From assembly GCF_020524905.1 (NCBI RefSeq), contig NZ_JAIVKI010000011.1, positions 90,646 to 154,645 on the forward strand: a stretch of 64,000 bases of DNA, in the 5' to 3' direction. The DNA is from Microbulbifer variabilis. Its GTDB lineage: Bacteria; Pseudomonadota; Gammaproteobacteria; Pseudomonadales; Cellvibrionaceae. The notes beneath the pieces are model-generated. The model was not told the origin of the DNA. It saw nothing but the letters and a program-made list of their open reading frames with translations, and searched no databases. Positions 38,310-46,974 of the stretch are shown one piece after another. The position numbers and the translations under genes are program-made. The first letter of the stretch is position 1. Each line of letters starts with the position of its first letter.

Positions 38310-39066
38310 TAGTGGATTGTTATGGAGATAAGAATGACACACTGGCAGCGGATGAATCTAAGGCAAAATTATTTCAGTGGCAGCCAGTGTGAACAGGGTT
38401 CTCGGCGAATTCAACTTTCTTACTGGGCACTCCCAGAATTCCAATTCTTGGAGTACTACAGCCCGCCCTATTACAGCTACCGTTCTACCAAATCGACGGC
38501 CGGATTAACGAAGTGGTCCAGCTTTATGGCTCATTCATACCAGCAAAATGTATACCGCAGGTGTCACCTGTAGTGATTATCATGAAACACATTGTTTACG
38601 ACTGAGAAGTAATGGGGATGTAATTTTTACTCAGTGCTACCTCCCAAAAAAATCTTTCAAGCCGACCACCCTCTTTACCCAGCAAACAGCCCCGATTCCT
38701 GATGTGGCAGCTACCATGCAAAATATTGCGTAAGCTTTGAGTAACATTGAGAGAAATGCAGCAATACACCACTCCGTGGAATTAACTTTAATACGGCAAG
38801 GCTGTCACTCAGTAGCCAACAACTATCTCAAGCAAGCTGTTGAAGCCAAAGAAACCGATAGCCGCTATATCTACGTCTAATCTATGTCTATGCGATTGCA
38901 CTAGATTCCGCAGTAACCCGAATCATGTTTGGCAATACTTGAAAAGGGATTCGAGCAGCATCCTACTTCAGTAGACATACTTCAGGCTTTAATCTCAATT
39001 AATCGAGAATCCGGTGATCTGGAGAAAGTGAAAAAATATGAGGCTTTCCTTGCGGGAAACAACTAA
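38310..39066 (+). pseudogene. Decayed multiheme cytochrome c with TPR repeats
   Basis: Pieces in different frames match the large tetratricopeptide multiheme cytochromes. Near 38380-38410 a piece reads GSQCEQGSRR, like the CEACHGPGS heme region; near 38520-38640 there is LYGSFIPAKMYTAGVTCSDY, then HETHCLRLRSNGD and FTQCYLPKK, where the family has CSDCHEPHSLKLR and CxQCHLP, so the heme cysteines or histidines are mutated. From about 38830 the TPR end appears in broken form (AVEAKETDSRYIYV, LEKGFEQHPTSVDILQALIS, RESGDLEKVKKYEAFLA) up to a stop at 39066. Several stops and frame changes separate the pieces. It is a dead gene. Confidence 0.6.
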
Positions 39067-39095
39067 CCGCGCCTTAGAACAATCCATTTCCCCAG

Positions 39096-40451
39096 CTAGA
39101 AATCGTAGTAGAAACTCAAACGAAGCAGATGCTCACTAGGGATTAAACCAAATTCACAGCTATCACAGCCACTGAATACTTGAGCCTGAAGCCTAGTGCT
39201 AAAGTGCTCGGTCCAGTTTTGGATAAACTCCAAGTTGTGGTACTGACTCTGATCGTCGATATTATATTGAATGCTCTGCCGGTACTGGAACTTACGTTCA
39301 ACTCGGGTATTGCCCCACATAAAGAACAAGTATTCCCGGCGCAACTGCCCAACCTTTAACAAATCGTAACTATCAATCAGAAAATTAAAAGCAGCAAAGG
39401 CCTCAGTGGACTGTAAACCCTGTTTAGCAAGATCTACCTGTTCTATTACCTGATCCCACTCTTCGGCCTCGTAGCCGTGTTCGTTGTAAAGATATTCCGC
39501 CGTAATATCCCAACCACCATCTAGACTCACCTGGGCACCTAAAACGGCTTTCAGATAACCACGATTCTGTAACTCTACATAGGAGATATCACTGGCCAAC
39601 GGCAGTTCTCGTTGTTGCTCCCAGGCCCCCTCGAATCGCAGGGTGATATTATCTCGTGCCAACGCGCTCAATCCCAGGGCTGCATTGAGGTCTCTCCCCT
39701 CCATCTGGTGTAATACCAGCCTGGTATCTAAATCTCCCTCCCGATTTAAGACCAATGCATATTGGTAATCACTATCGGCAAAACGATGGTTCAGGTTTCG
39801 ATCCAGGTTATCTTCCACTTCAACAAAATAAATACCCGCGTTCCAGTCACCGTAACGAAAATCCAGATGCGCCATATCCCACCCCTGTTGTTGGGTCAGG
39901 TCGTCGGAGTCCAGATTTGGGCGGTCATAAACAGGTTTGAGTAAGTTGGCAGGCGACCAATTATAACCATTACTCCATTGGGGTTTTATACGTCCAATAT
40001 TGACACCAAAGCGTCGACTAGGGGTATACGAGGATAAATACCCCTCTAATAAATACGCATTAAACTCATCTACAGAGCCACCAGCCTCATCCACCTGGTA
40101 ATCCTGCACAAGAGCTAGGCGGGTATAAGCCGAAAGATAGGACCCCGTCGAAAATTCGCTACTCAGGTCCAATGCAAACATGGATTCCCTTTCGCTAAAT
40201 GCCAGGCTCCCGGGATTGAAATATTGATCCTTCCGCACACTATTCTGCTGCTGATAGGCAATCGTAGAGGCATCAAAATTCCAGGAAATAGTATTTTCTG
40301 AACTATTGCTGACAACCTCTTCCAACTGAAAAGCCTCAGAAGAATCATTAGAGAATGGATCTTCATACTCATGTGCAATAGCTAGGGGAGCCACTGAGGC
40401 GAGACCTAAAAAAATAACCAGTTTGTGCCGAGCCAGACTAAGAATCACCAT
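39096..40451 (-). CDS. Outer-membrane beta-barrel protein, last gene of the cluster
   Basis: This 451-residue protein has a signal peptide (VIFLGLASVAPLAIAHEYED) and alternating aromatic strands ending in LRLSFYYDF, with a C-terminal Phe, the signal for insertion of beta-barrels into the outer membrane. Examples are SAYTRLALVQDY, FGVNIGRIKPQWSNGYNW and YLKAVLGAQVSLDGGWDITAEY. It resembles the DUF1302 type of porin-like protein. It follows the LolA-like gene by 14 bp and closes the long minus-strand set, so it is probably the outer-membrane part of the export route of the cluster. Confidence 0.75.
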   Translation of the reverse strand: MVILSLARHKLVIFLGLASVAPLAIAHEYEDPFSNDSSEAFQLEEVVSNSSENTISWNFDASTIAYQQQNSVRKDQYFNPGSLAFSERESMFALDLSSEFSTGSYLSAYTRLALVQDYQVDEAGGSVDEFNAYLLEGYLSSYTPSRRFGVNIGRIKPQWSNGYNWSPANLLKPVYDRPNLDSDDLTQQQGWDMAHLDFRYGDWNAGIYFVEVEDNLDRNLNHRFADSDYQYALVLNREGDLDTRLVLHQMEGRDLNAALGLSALARDNITLRFEGAWEQQRELPLASDISYVELQNRGYLKAVLGAQVSLDGGWDITAEYLYNEHGYEAEEWDQVIEQVDLAKQGLQSTEAFAAFNFLIDSYDLLKVGQLRREYLFFMWGNTRVERKFQYRQSIQYNIDDQSQYHNLEFIQNWTEHFSTRLQAQVFSGCDSCEFGLIPSEHLLRLSFYYDF

Positions 40452-40465
40452 GATATCTCTTTCTA

Positions 40466-41209
40466 TTAATTCAATTTACCCAGAGATGCCTTTTGGAAAA
40501 TAGCCTGGTCTAGCTTTTCAAGACGGTAATCATCAAATTTCATCCAGGTATAATTATCCTGCATCAATGCATCAACCAGGAGAAGCTTATGTAATTTCAG
40601 CTCCCCATCATAGCTTTTGAATTCTTTGTAGAAAGCGGTTTTTAAAAGACGGTCAGATTTGGAGTAGAATTCACTTTTGAAGGGCTGGTTACCTTCCGAT
40701 TTTGCCATCCATACTTTCACTTTGGCATAGGCTACACCGGAAGCGGTGGAGATTAACTCCAACAACCAGTAGTCCTGCCCTTCAAGTGTCTCCTCTCCGA
40801 TAATTTCTGCATGGTAGTCCCTGGAGAAATTAGTACCTACAACGTCTCCATTACTGGTTTCTCCAATCAGACGCTGGGAGGGTGCTATGCGGATAACTCG
40901 GCGAGTGCCGGGAATATAAAGCCACATATTGGCATCTTCCTTCAGCATAGCTCGGCCCTTCTCGCGGGCGGGAGACTCAAAGCGAATCAAAGACTTATCA
41001 TTGAATACTTTGACATTGAGAGTATTGGTTCGAGGTTCTTTATCTTTTTTATAACTGATATTAGTGATATCAAAGACGAAGCCCTGATCCCTGTAGCCCC
41101 TCACTTCATCCAATCGATTGACCAAGGATTCCGCCGTTACTTCGGCTCTTGCAGATACGCTGAGAGTCAACAACAGCCCAACGATAAAACTAAAGCGGCC
41201 TTTTTTCAT
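40466..41209 (-). CDS. LolA-like outer-membrane lipoprotein-sorting protein
   Basis: This 247-residue protein, counted from the ATG at 41209, has a signal peptide (FSFIVGLLLTLSVSARA) and a LolA/LppX-like beta-sheet domain of the DUF4292-related type: SLVNRLDEVRGYRDQGFVFD, a strand LIRFESPAREKGRAMLKED, then MWLYIPGTRRVIRI and GTNFSRDYHAEIIGEE. Such periplasmic proteins carry lipids or lipid-like molecules between membranes. Genes of this type often stand beside MacB/LolCDE-like ABC genes and outer-membrane barrels, as here. The TTG four codons upstream is a less likely start. Confidence 0.82.
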   Translation of the reverse strand: MKKGRFSFIVGLLLTLSVSARAEVTAESLVNRLDEVRGYRDQGFVFDITNISYKKDKEPRTNTLNVKVFNDKSLIRFESPAREKGRAMLKEDANMWLYIPGTRRVIRIAPSQRLIGETSNGDVVGTNFSRDYHAEIIGEETLEGQDYWLLELISTASGVAYAKVKVWMAKSEGNQPFKSEFYSKSDRLLKTAFYKEFKSYDGELKLHKLLLVDALMQDNYTWMKFDDYRLEKLDQAIFQKASLGKLN

Positions 41210-41246
41210 CACTACACCCAATGCCTATAAACTATTTGCATCGCTA

Positions 41247-42476
41247 TCAAGTAAATCGCAGCGCATTAACTACCGGTATTCTGGAAGCCTTTACCGCCGG
41301 ATAAACACTGGAAATCAGAGAGATTAAAAACCCCAGAACAAAGGTCTTTATCAGAATTTCAGTAACCACAAATACCCTTATGGGGTAATCCTGAGTACTG
41401 CCCGGTGGCCGCGGCATCATCCACTCGGCATAGGTAATACCTTTTGCCGCTAGAACCCCGAAAAGCAGACCTAAAAGGCTACCAATAATACCTAAAAATA
41501 CCGATTCCAAAAGAATCAACCCAACCACCTGTGTCGGTGTACCACCCATGGCCCGAATAGTCCCAATCTCTCGGGTACGCTCCATCACTGCCATCAGCAT
41601 GGTATTGGATATACTTAATGCTACAATCACCAGAACAATAACAGTGATAAAACCGAATACACCATTAAATAGGCCCACAACTTGGTGATAGTAAGAAGCC
41701 AGATCCCACCAGCTTCTCAATTCCAGTCCCAGATCCTGCTCCTGAAATACCTTGCGCAAGGTACCCACAGCCGTATCGGTCATTTCGGTTTCTTCAAGCA
41801 AGACAACCAATCGGGTTAAATCCGAGGTGTAAAGTAATTCCTGAGCAAGAGGCAAATTAACCCTAAGTAAGCGATCATCCAGCTCTTTCACACCGGTGGT
41901 CACAACCCCGGCTATCTGAATATCTACGGCATTTATCGCACCGTCCTGAGTACTCGCAAGCAGGGTTAGATAATCCCCTACCTGAGCGTCCAGGGAGTTG
42001 AACAACCCCTCACCCAGATGTGCAGCAGCTACATCCTCAGGAAACAGGTCTTCGCCTTCAACGATATGAATTGCGGAGGAAAGCAGTACTTCTCTTTCCG
42101 CATCGACACCAATGCCCGTTATCGCAATGGATTGCTTTCCATCACTAAGGAGACCATTGAAATTCAGCCGCGGAGCAACAACCAATGCCTGGGTCTGCTC
42201 TTCGATCACCTGAGTAATCTGCTCCAGTTTGTCGGAGGAGATCAGGTACTTCTCTGGTTCAGCTTTGCCATACTGGTTGTAGCCCTCTGCATAGATCTGA
42301 ATATGACCCAATTGCGAGCGGATCATACTTTCTCGCATGCCGTCATACATCGATTGCACGAAACCGCCAAACACAATCAGGCTGGTACAGCCGAAAATAA
42401 CCGCAGCCAGGGTAATCAAGCTGCGTCGACCATTTCTTAGAATATTTAACAGCGCTACCTTCCAACCCAGGATCAT
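41247..42476 (-). CDS. ABC transporter permease (LolC/MacB-FtsX type)
   Basis: This 409-residue inner-membrane protein, counted from the ATG at 42476 (MILGWKVALLNILRNGRRSL), has the FtsX/MacB topology: one N-terminal transmembrane segment (LAAVIFGCTSLIVFGGFVQSM), a large periplasmic domain of about 220 residues, and three C-terminal segments (ITVIVLVIVALSISNTML, VVGLILLESVFLGIIGSLLG, LIKTFVLGFLISLISSVYP). The coupling motif MERTREIGTIRAMGGT is typical. It pairs with the ATPase two genes upstream; the TPR gene lies between. Such systems work as mechanical pumps that act on periplasmic substrates or lipoproteins. Confidence 0.88.
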   Translation of the reverse strand: MILGWKVALLNILRNGRRSLITLAAVIFGCTSLIVFGGFVQSMYDGMRESMIRSQLGHIQIYAEGYNQYGKAEPEKYLISSDKLEQITQVIEEQTQALVVAPRLNFNGLLSDGKQSIAITGIGVDAEREVLLSSAIHIVEGEDLFPEDVAAAHLGEGLFNSLDAQVGDYLTLLASTQDGAINAVDIQIAGVVTTGVKELDDRLLRVNLPLAQELLYTSDLTRLVVLLEETEMTDTAVGTLRKVFQEQDLGLELRSWWDLASYYHQVVGLFNGVFGFITVIVLVIVALSISNTMLMAVMERTREIGTIRAMGGTPTQVVGLILLESVFLGIIGSLLGLLFGVLAAKGITYAEWMMPRPPGSTQDYPIRVFVVTEILIKTFVLGFLISLISSVYPAVKASRIPVVNALRFT

Positions 42477-42478
42477 AA

Positions 42479-43183
42479 CTACAGTTTCTCCAAGGCTTGG
42501 CGAGACTTCTGCGCCCAATCCGTTTCAGAAACTGTCAGTTTTCCCCAGAGTTCTTTGGCTTCATCTGTCTGATCATTACGCTCATAAGCCTGTGCAAGAT
42601 AGAACTCGACGAATGCTTGGAACTCTTCACCGTATTTACCACCAATTTGCTGTTGTACCAGCTCCAGATCTTCCACCGCATAACGCGCCCGTTTTAGGAA
42701 GGCCGGCATATTCGCGCAACTGATACCCCGCTGCAGTCTTGCACCTAAGTTAAATGGCGCTTGTTTTACAGCTCTATCCATCATGCGATTTCCCCGCCTT
42801 GAAAATAAGGAAAGCTTTGCCAGTTGATCGATATAGAAACTAGATCGAAAGGAAATCGTCGAACCCAGGGCGGCATTCAATTCTGGGTCATTATCTAGAG
42901 AGCGCTTTAATTGGGCCATTTTTTCTTCCAGGGATTCCACTTGCTCAACCCGCGTATCGCTAGAGGAAGTCAGTAACGCCAGTTCAGCCAAATAGGCAAC
43001 TTTCATTTGCTCGGGCGTGGAGCCTTCATTTAACGCCTTAACCAAACGAGCCCTTTCGATATTGGAAGATGGAATCTCGGAAGGTGGCGTAAACTCATTG
43101 GCAAGTGCCTTCGAAAGGCTGCCAAGTAGTATAAGAATCGTCGCAAATATTCTCAGAGTAACCTGTGGGGCAAGTAATTTCAT
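42479..43183 (-). CDS. Secreted TPR-like helical protein
   Basis: This 234-residue protein has a signal peptide (IFATILILLGSLSKALA) and a helical mature part with TPR-like pairs, best seen at the end (EEFQAFVEFYLAQAYERNDQ, DEAKELWGKL). A mid-part reads FIDQLAKLSLFSRRGNRM-like helices. It overlaps the ATPase gene by 4 bp (ATGA) and lies 2 bp before the permease gene, so it is translated with them and is probably a periplasmic accessory factor of the same pump. I know no function for it. Confidence 0.6.
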   Translation of the reverse strand: MKLLAPQVTLRIFATILILLGSLSKALANEFTPPSEIPSSNIERARLVKALNEGSTPEQMKVAYLAELALLTSSSDTRVEQVESLEEKMAQLKRSLDNDPELNAALGSTISFRSSFYIDQLAKLSLFSRRGNRMMDRAVKQAPFNLGARLQRGISCANMPAFLKRARYAVEDLELVQQQIGGKYGEEFQAFVEFYLAQAYERNDQTDEAKELWGKLTVSETDWAQKSRQALEKL

Positions 43184-43914
43184 ACCTCAGTCTCCAATCT
43201 TGCACTATTGGCCCTTTCATGCCGATTAGCCTGAAAATGATCATTGAGGCTATCGCTTACCAATTCGCCATCTAAAATAGTAATAACTCGAGACGCCAAG
43301 CTGGTGACATAATCATCGTGAGTGGAAATAACGAAAGTAATCCCCTGCTCTTTATTCAACTTCTGTATCAACGCCATAATCGTTTCAGAGGTTTTCGAAT
43401 CAAGATTTGCGGTGGGCTCATCGGCCAATACGATATCAGGCCTTGTAACAATCGCCCTGGCTATAGCCACCCGCTGCATCTGACCACCGGATAATTGTGT
43501 TGGCCTCTGGCCAGTCTGTTTTTCAAGGCCAACATCTTTTAGTGCCTGCAAAGCCCTTGACTTTGCATCCTTCACCCCCCTGAGGGTCAATGGGTACATC
43601 ACATTTTCCAGGGCTGTTAAAACCGGGATCAGGTTAAAAGACTGAAACACAATGCCGATGTGCCGGTTACGGAATTTCGAACGCTTATGCTCACCCAAAT
43701 TACCGATATTGACTCCCCCAACCTGCACCGTGCCGGAATCACACTGATCAAGAGCCGACAAAATATTAAGCAGCGTACTCTTGCCACTGCCACTCGGACC
43801 CTTCACAGCAAGAAACTCGCCTTTCTCCAGGGAAAGGGTGATATCTTTAAGAGCATCTACCCAGACATCACCCATCGCATAACGTTTAGATACGTTGATC
43901 AGTTCAACCAGCAT
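43180..43914 (-). CDS. ABC transporter ATP-binding protein (LolD/MacB type)
   Basis: This 244-residue ATPase has Walker A GPSGSGKST (39-47), a Q-loop in VFQSFNLIP, the signature LSGGQMQRVAIARA (141-154), Walker B IVLADEPTAN and an H-loop in ISTHDDYV. It belongs to the LolD/MacB/FtsE group and should drive the FtsX-like permease encoded downstream. The gene overlaps the TPR genes on both sides by 1 and 4 bases. Cargo is unknown but is likely the cluster product or a lipoprotein needed for it. Confidence 0.92.
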   Translation of the reverse strand: MLVELINVSKRYAMGDVWVDALKDITLSLEKGEFLAVKGPSGSGKSTLLNILSALDQCDSGTVQVGGVNIGNLGEHKRSKFRNRHIGIVFQSFNLIPVLTALENVMYPLTLRGVKDAKSRALQALKDVGLEKQTGQRPTQLSGGQMQRVAIARAIVTRPDIVLADEPTANLDSKTSETIMALIQKLNKEQGITFVISTHDDYVTSLASRVITILDGELVSDSLNDHFQANRHERANSARLETEV

Positions 43915-44648
43915 TAAGCTTCGCCTAAAGTAACAACCACTTGACTCAATTGCTCACAGGCATCCTGCATGGTATTGGGACACTCAGCCAGACTTTCTGC
44001 CTTCTGGAAATAGTCTAAGGCGATATTGAGTTCATCACGATTATCCTGCCCTTTCACTCTATAGGCATTCGCCAGAGCAAGATACACGAGCTGCCTGACC
44101 TCGGTGGGAAAAGCATCGGTATCTTTTTCAATCAAAGGAATAAACCAGTCTTCATCTTCAAACACACGGTCAAAGTGGCCGCTTACTTCACCAACAAAAG
44201 AAAAAGTCAGCAACCGAACCAGGCGCACATCAAAGTCGGAACTGGCTTGTAGCGCCGCTTCATCCACCTGATTCATCGCCTGCCGTAGGCGAAAAAGTTT
44301 GTAAAGACCCATGGCAGGGTCGAACATAGCACCGGCCAACTTACCCTCATTGGAGAAGTAAGATGCTTTGATCAGCATATTTTGGGGGTCTTGTTGGTAG
44401 GCTGCCCCCAGCAATTCACCTGCTCTATTTATCTCATTGTGGTAGCTGTATAGCTGCCCCAACTGCAGCATCAACTCAGGATCGGATTGATCCTCACCTA
44501 GCTCAGCAGTCAGAAACTCCAATTGCTCAACTTCTGTTTTGCTATAGTCGATCTTTTTAAAATCAATGGGAGCAGCCCCTGAAAACCAGGCAACAATGTT
44601 ACCAATCAAAAGACTGCTTATTAATATTGTTAGCATTTTTTTAAACAT
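43914..44648 (-). CDS. Membrane-anchored TPR protein
   Basis: This 244-residue protein starts with one hydrophobic segment (MLTILISSLLIGNIVAWF) that may be a signal or an anchor. TPR-like helix pairs follow (PELMLQLGQLYSYHNEINRA, ELLGAAYQQDPQNMLIKASY, RQLVYLALANAYRVKGQ). It sits between the acyl carrier protein and the ABC ATPase genes and probably helps assemble the export complex or link synthesis to export. The specific role is unknown. Confidence 0.6.
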   Translation of the reverse strand: MFKKMLTILISSLLIGNIVAWFSGAAPIDFKKIDYSKTEVEQLEFLTAELGEDQSDPELMLQLGQLYSYHNEINRAGELLGAAYQQDPQNMLIKASYFSNEGKLAGAMFDPAMGLYKLFRLRQAMNQVDEAALQASSDFDVRLVRLLTFSFVGEVSGHFDRVFEDEDWFIPLIEKDTDAFPTEVRQLVYLALANAYRVKGQDNRDELNIALDYFQKAESLAECPNTMQDACEQLSQVVVTLGEA

Positions 44649-44669
44649 GGGCTACTCCCTAAAATAGAT

Positions 44670-44924
44670 TTACATCTCTGCAGAATTTTCGAGTAACTGG
44701 GTATCCATTTCCCTTAGGGTGGTGTGCTCATCAAAAACCAGATTCTCTGGACTCATTACCCCAGGATAAAGTTGCTCACAAATCAATATCACTTCTACGA
44801 TATTGAGAGAATCCACACCCAACTCAGCAATAGGGGTATCCGCATCAACGGAATCAACATTCAGCATAAGAGCGATCTGCTCACAGAGTTCCTGTACTTT
44901 GCTCTCTACGACTGCTGTAGACAT
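44670..44924 (-). CDS. Acyl carrier protein
   Basis: This 84-residue carrier protein has the phosphopantetheine site Ser39 in LGVDSLNIVE, preceded by the acidic helix-2 region DSVDADTPIAE. It should be loaded by the AMP-forming ligase of the same cluster or by an acyl starter, and it holds intermediates for the two thiolase-fold proteins, the dehydrogenases and the halogenase-like enzyme. The gene is 2 bp from the asparagine-synthetase-like gene and 21 bp from the TPR gene. It is a stand-alone carrier, not part of a megasynthase. Confidence 0.92.
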   Translation of the reverse strand: MSTAVVESKVQELCEQIALMLNVDSVDADTPIAELGVDSLNIVEVILICEQLYPGVMSPENLVFDEHTTLREMDTQLLENSAEM

Positions 44925-44926
44925 AC

Positions 44927-46063
44927 CTAATCTCCAGTAACATTACCAACTTTCAAAGGATAGAATCGCAACAAATAATCCAGAGTCACAGCATATATAC
45001 ATACATGCTGATCTCCCTCAGAATATTTCTGTTGCCGTTTAATAATCTTGGCGCTAATCATAGGGGGTATAAAAAACCAGATCCGGGCAAGCCACCGGTT
45101 TCCATAAAAAAATACCCGTTGAAAAGACTCATAAACATTAACTATGGGGTTATCATCCATAGTAAAAACCGAATCTGCCGTTTCTTTTTCTCTCCCCTTT
45201 TCGGCATCGACAACCCTAATTTCTTTACCTGCCTCAGCAGCTAAAATACTCAACTGAAACAGGATATACGGATTATAAAACCGCTCGGCCAGATAGGCAT
45301 TCCTATTCAGTGCTTTATCCGAAGCCTCCCAGCTCGATTCAAGCTGACCTCCAATCTTTCGGATATAACCTCTTAGATCGATACCTTCTACCTTTCTGGA
45401 TTTATGAGCTGCATTAAAAATGTCAGCTCTTTGCCGATCAAAACCAAAGTTTTTGGGTAAGCTTTCCCTATGGACTTCGCACACAGGTTCTTGACAAGTT
45501 TTAGCTTTTTCAAACACTTGAGCAAAGAATATATGATCGAAAGGGGTGAATAGGCTTGTTGCGACTTTGGGTAGCAGATTGAATAGGGTTTCACCTTCAC
45601 TTAGAGGTTTTACCAAGGAAGACGTCAAACCAGGTTGTTCAGGCAGTGTATCGTCCAGCCAAATTAACGCTTCTGCAGTAACAGATACCTCATCGCCAGG
45701 AAAAATCATCCTGACATTTTCCAACAAGCATTTTCTATCAGAAGGAAAACCGAAATATTCCAGCTCAATCAAATAGTGAGGGTCGACTCTATCGGCCCCA
45801 ACTGCCAAAAAGGAGGGCAATTTTGCACCAATAAACCATTGCTCATTAAAGAGGAATTGATACAGAGGTAAATTAAATGATTTCCCGAGGTGAATATGAA
45901 AACAATTGCGATCACTTCTCTGGATAATCCCTTCGTTATCTTTCATCGAATTGCTTTGTAACTTTTTATACTCAGCCGGGTAAAAATCCAATAAAGAAAG
46001 CTCAGCACCAACTGCAAGAGACACAGGCTTTATACCGGGAATATCATAAACCATTTGTTTCAC
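44927..46063 (-). CDS. Asparagine-synthetase-like protein, degenerate
   Basis: This 378-residue protein resembles the N-terminal portion of asparagine synthetase-like enzymes beyond the catalytic Cys: FIGAKLPSFLAVGADRVDP followed by the pattern of a long helix, FGFPSDRKCLLENVRMIFPGD (family: FGYxPGxRTLFxGIRxLPPG). The next segment (LFNLLPKVATSLF) matches the helix before the ATP-pyrophosphatase loop, but the SGGxDS loop is absent. The C-terminal part (YLAERFYNPYILFQLSILAAE) recalls the end of the synthetase domain. No N-terminal Cys is present. It may have lost catalysis and gained a binding or coupling role, or my similarity may be misleading. It overlaps the hydrolase gene by 4 bp. Confidence 0.4.
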   Translation of the reverse strand: MKQMVYDIPGIKPVSLAVGAELSLLDFYPAEYKKLQSNSMKDNEGIIQRSDRNCFHIHLGKSFNLPLYQFLFNEQWFIGAKLPSFLAVGADRVDPHYLIELEYFGFPSDRKCLLENVRMIFPGDEVSVTAEALIWLDDTLPEQPGLTSSLVKPLSEGETLFNLLPKVATSLFTPFDHIFFAQVFEKAKTCQEPVCEVHRESLPKNFGFDRQRADIFNAAHKSRKVEGIDLRGYIRKIGGQLESSWEASDKALNRNAYLAERFYNPYILFQLSILAAEAGKEIRVVDAEKGREKETADSVFTMDDNPIVNVYESFQRVFFYGNRWLARIWFFIPPMISAKIIKRQQKYSEGDQHVCIYAVTLDYLLRFYPLKVGNVTGD

Positions 46064-46974
46064 AGGGCCACCTCCAGTTGGTGCTCTACCACCTTGTTCA
46101 GCCAGCTGGAAAGCGGTTTTGCCGAGGCGGTGATAGCCGACATATGGGTAGCGTTGGGAATCTCAGTTAGGCAAGAGTCTACCTGTGGGGAGATATACCA
46201 GTTCATCACCGTGTAGAGGATATTCGCATCAACTACCTCATCGTGCTGCCCCACAGTGATATGACAGGGAATATCAATGCTCGCGAACAGATCGGAATAT
46301 CTCTTAATGGTGTAAGCACTGAGCAGATTGTAACTACATTCAAGTACCCTACCCTGATTACCTGCAGCCGATCCAACAGGAGGGAAACTCAGCACAGGCA
46401 TTCGTCTGAAGGCGGGAAAGAGCATCGCCAGCCAGTATTTCCAAAGGTTTATTGTTGGCAAGTTTTGCTGCTCAGGTCCAGCCATAGGCCTTGAGTGCCG
46501 TCTTTTGCGAAAATAACGAATAAAGTACTCAAGCCCTGAAGTGGCAATATCATACTTTCTTGTCTCTTCAGCCTGAGTCAACGGCGGGGCTATAGCGAAA
46601 AAACCCGCTATGTCCCTGGTGCCATAAATTCCAAGATATCGCAAAGAAGCAAGAGAGCCAGCACTGTGTCCACCGAGAACAAAACGGCGAACTCCCCTCT
46701 CTTTCAGGTGTGTTATTAAATCGTGCAGATCGTCTTGTAATTGATTCGGGTAATCCAGATCCCCCGGGCGACCTTCACTTTTGCCGTGCCCACGCCAATC
46801 TGGCAAGCAAATGGTCATCCCTTGCTTGTGCAACATACGCCCAAACATTAAATACCACTGACTGCTAAAGGTACTACCATGCATACAAATAAGCGCAGTC
46901 TCTGTGTCTTCTGCAGGCAACCAGCGGAAAGCCAGATTTTTCCCATCCCGCGCTTTGAAAAACTCTTGAATCAC
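46060..46974 (-). CDS. Alpha/beta hydrolase
   Basis: This 304-residue hydrolase has the oxyanion motif CMHGSTFSSQWY, nucleophile Ser104 in GGHSAGS, an acid residue in VGQHDEVVD and His in NATHMSAI. The RGHGKSEGRPGD loop is typical of lysophospholipase or monoacylglycerol-lipase-like enzymes. In the cluster it may release the product from the carrier protein or trim it, a role often played by such hydrolases. It overlaps both neighbours by 4 bp (ATGA). Confidence 0.85.
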   Translation of the reverse strand: MIQEFFKARDGKNLAFRWLPAEDTETALICMHGSTFSSQWYLMFGRMLHKQGMTICLPDWRGHGKSEGRPGDLDYPNQLQDDLHDLITHLKERGVRRFVLGGHSAGSLASLRYLGIYGTRDIAGFFAIAPPLTQAEETRKYDIATSGLEYFIRYFRKRRHSRPMAGPEQQNLPTINLWKYWLAMLFPAFRRMPVLSFPPVGSAAGNQGRVLECSYNLLSAYTIKRYSDLFASIDIPCHITVGQHDEVVDANILYTVMNWYISPQVDSCLTEIPNATHMSAITASAKPLSSWLNKVVEHQLEVAL

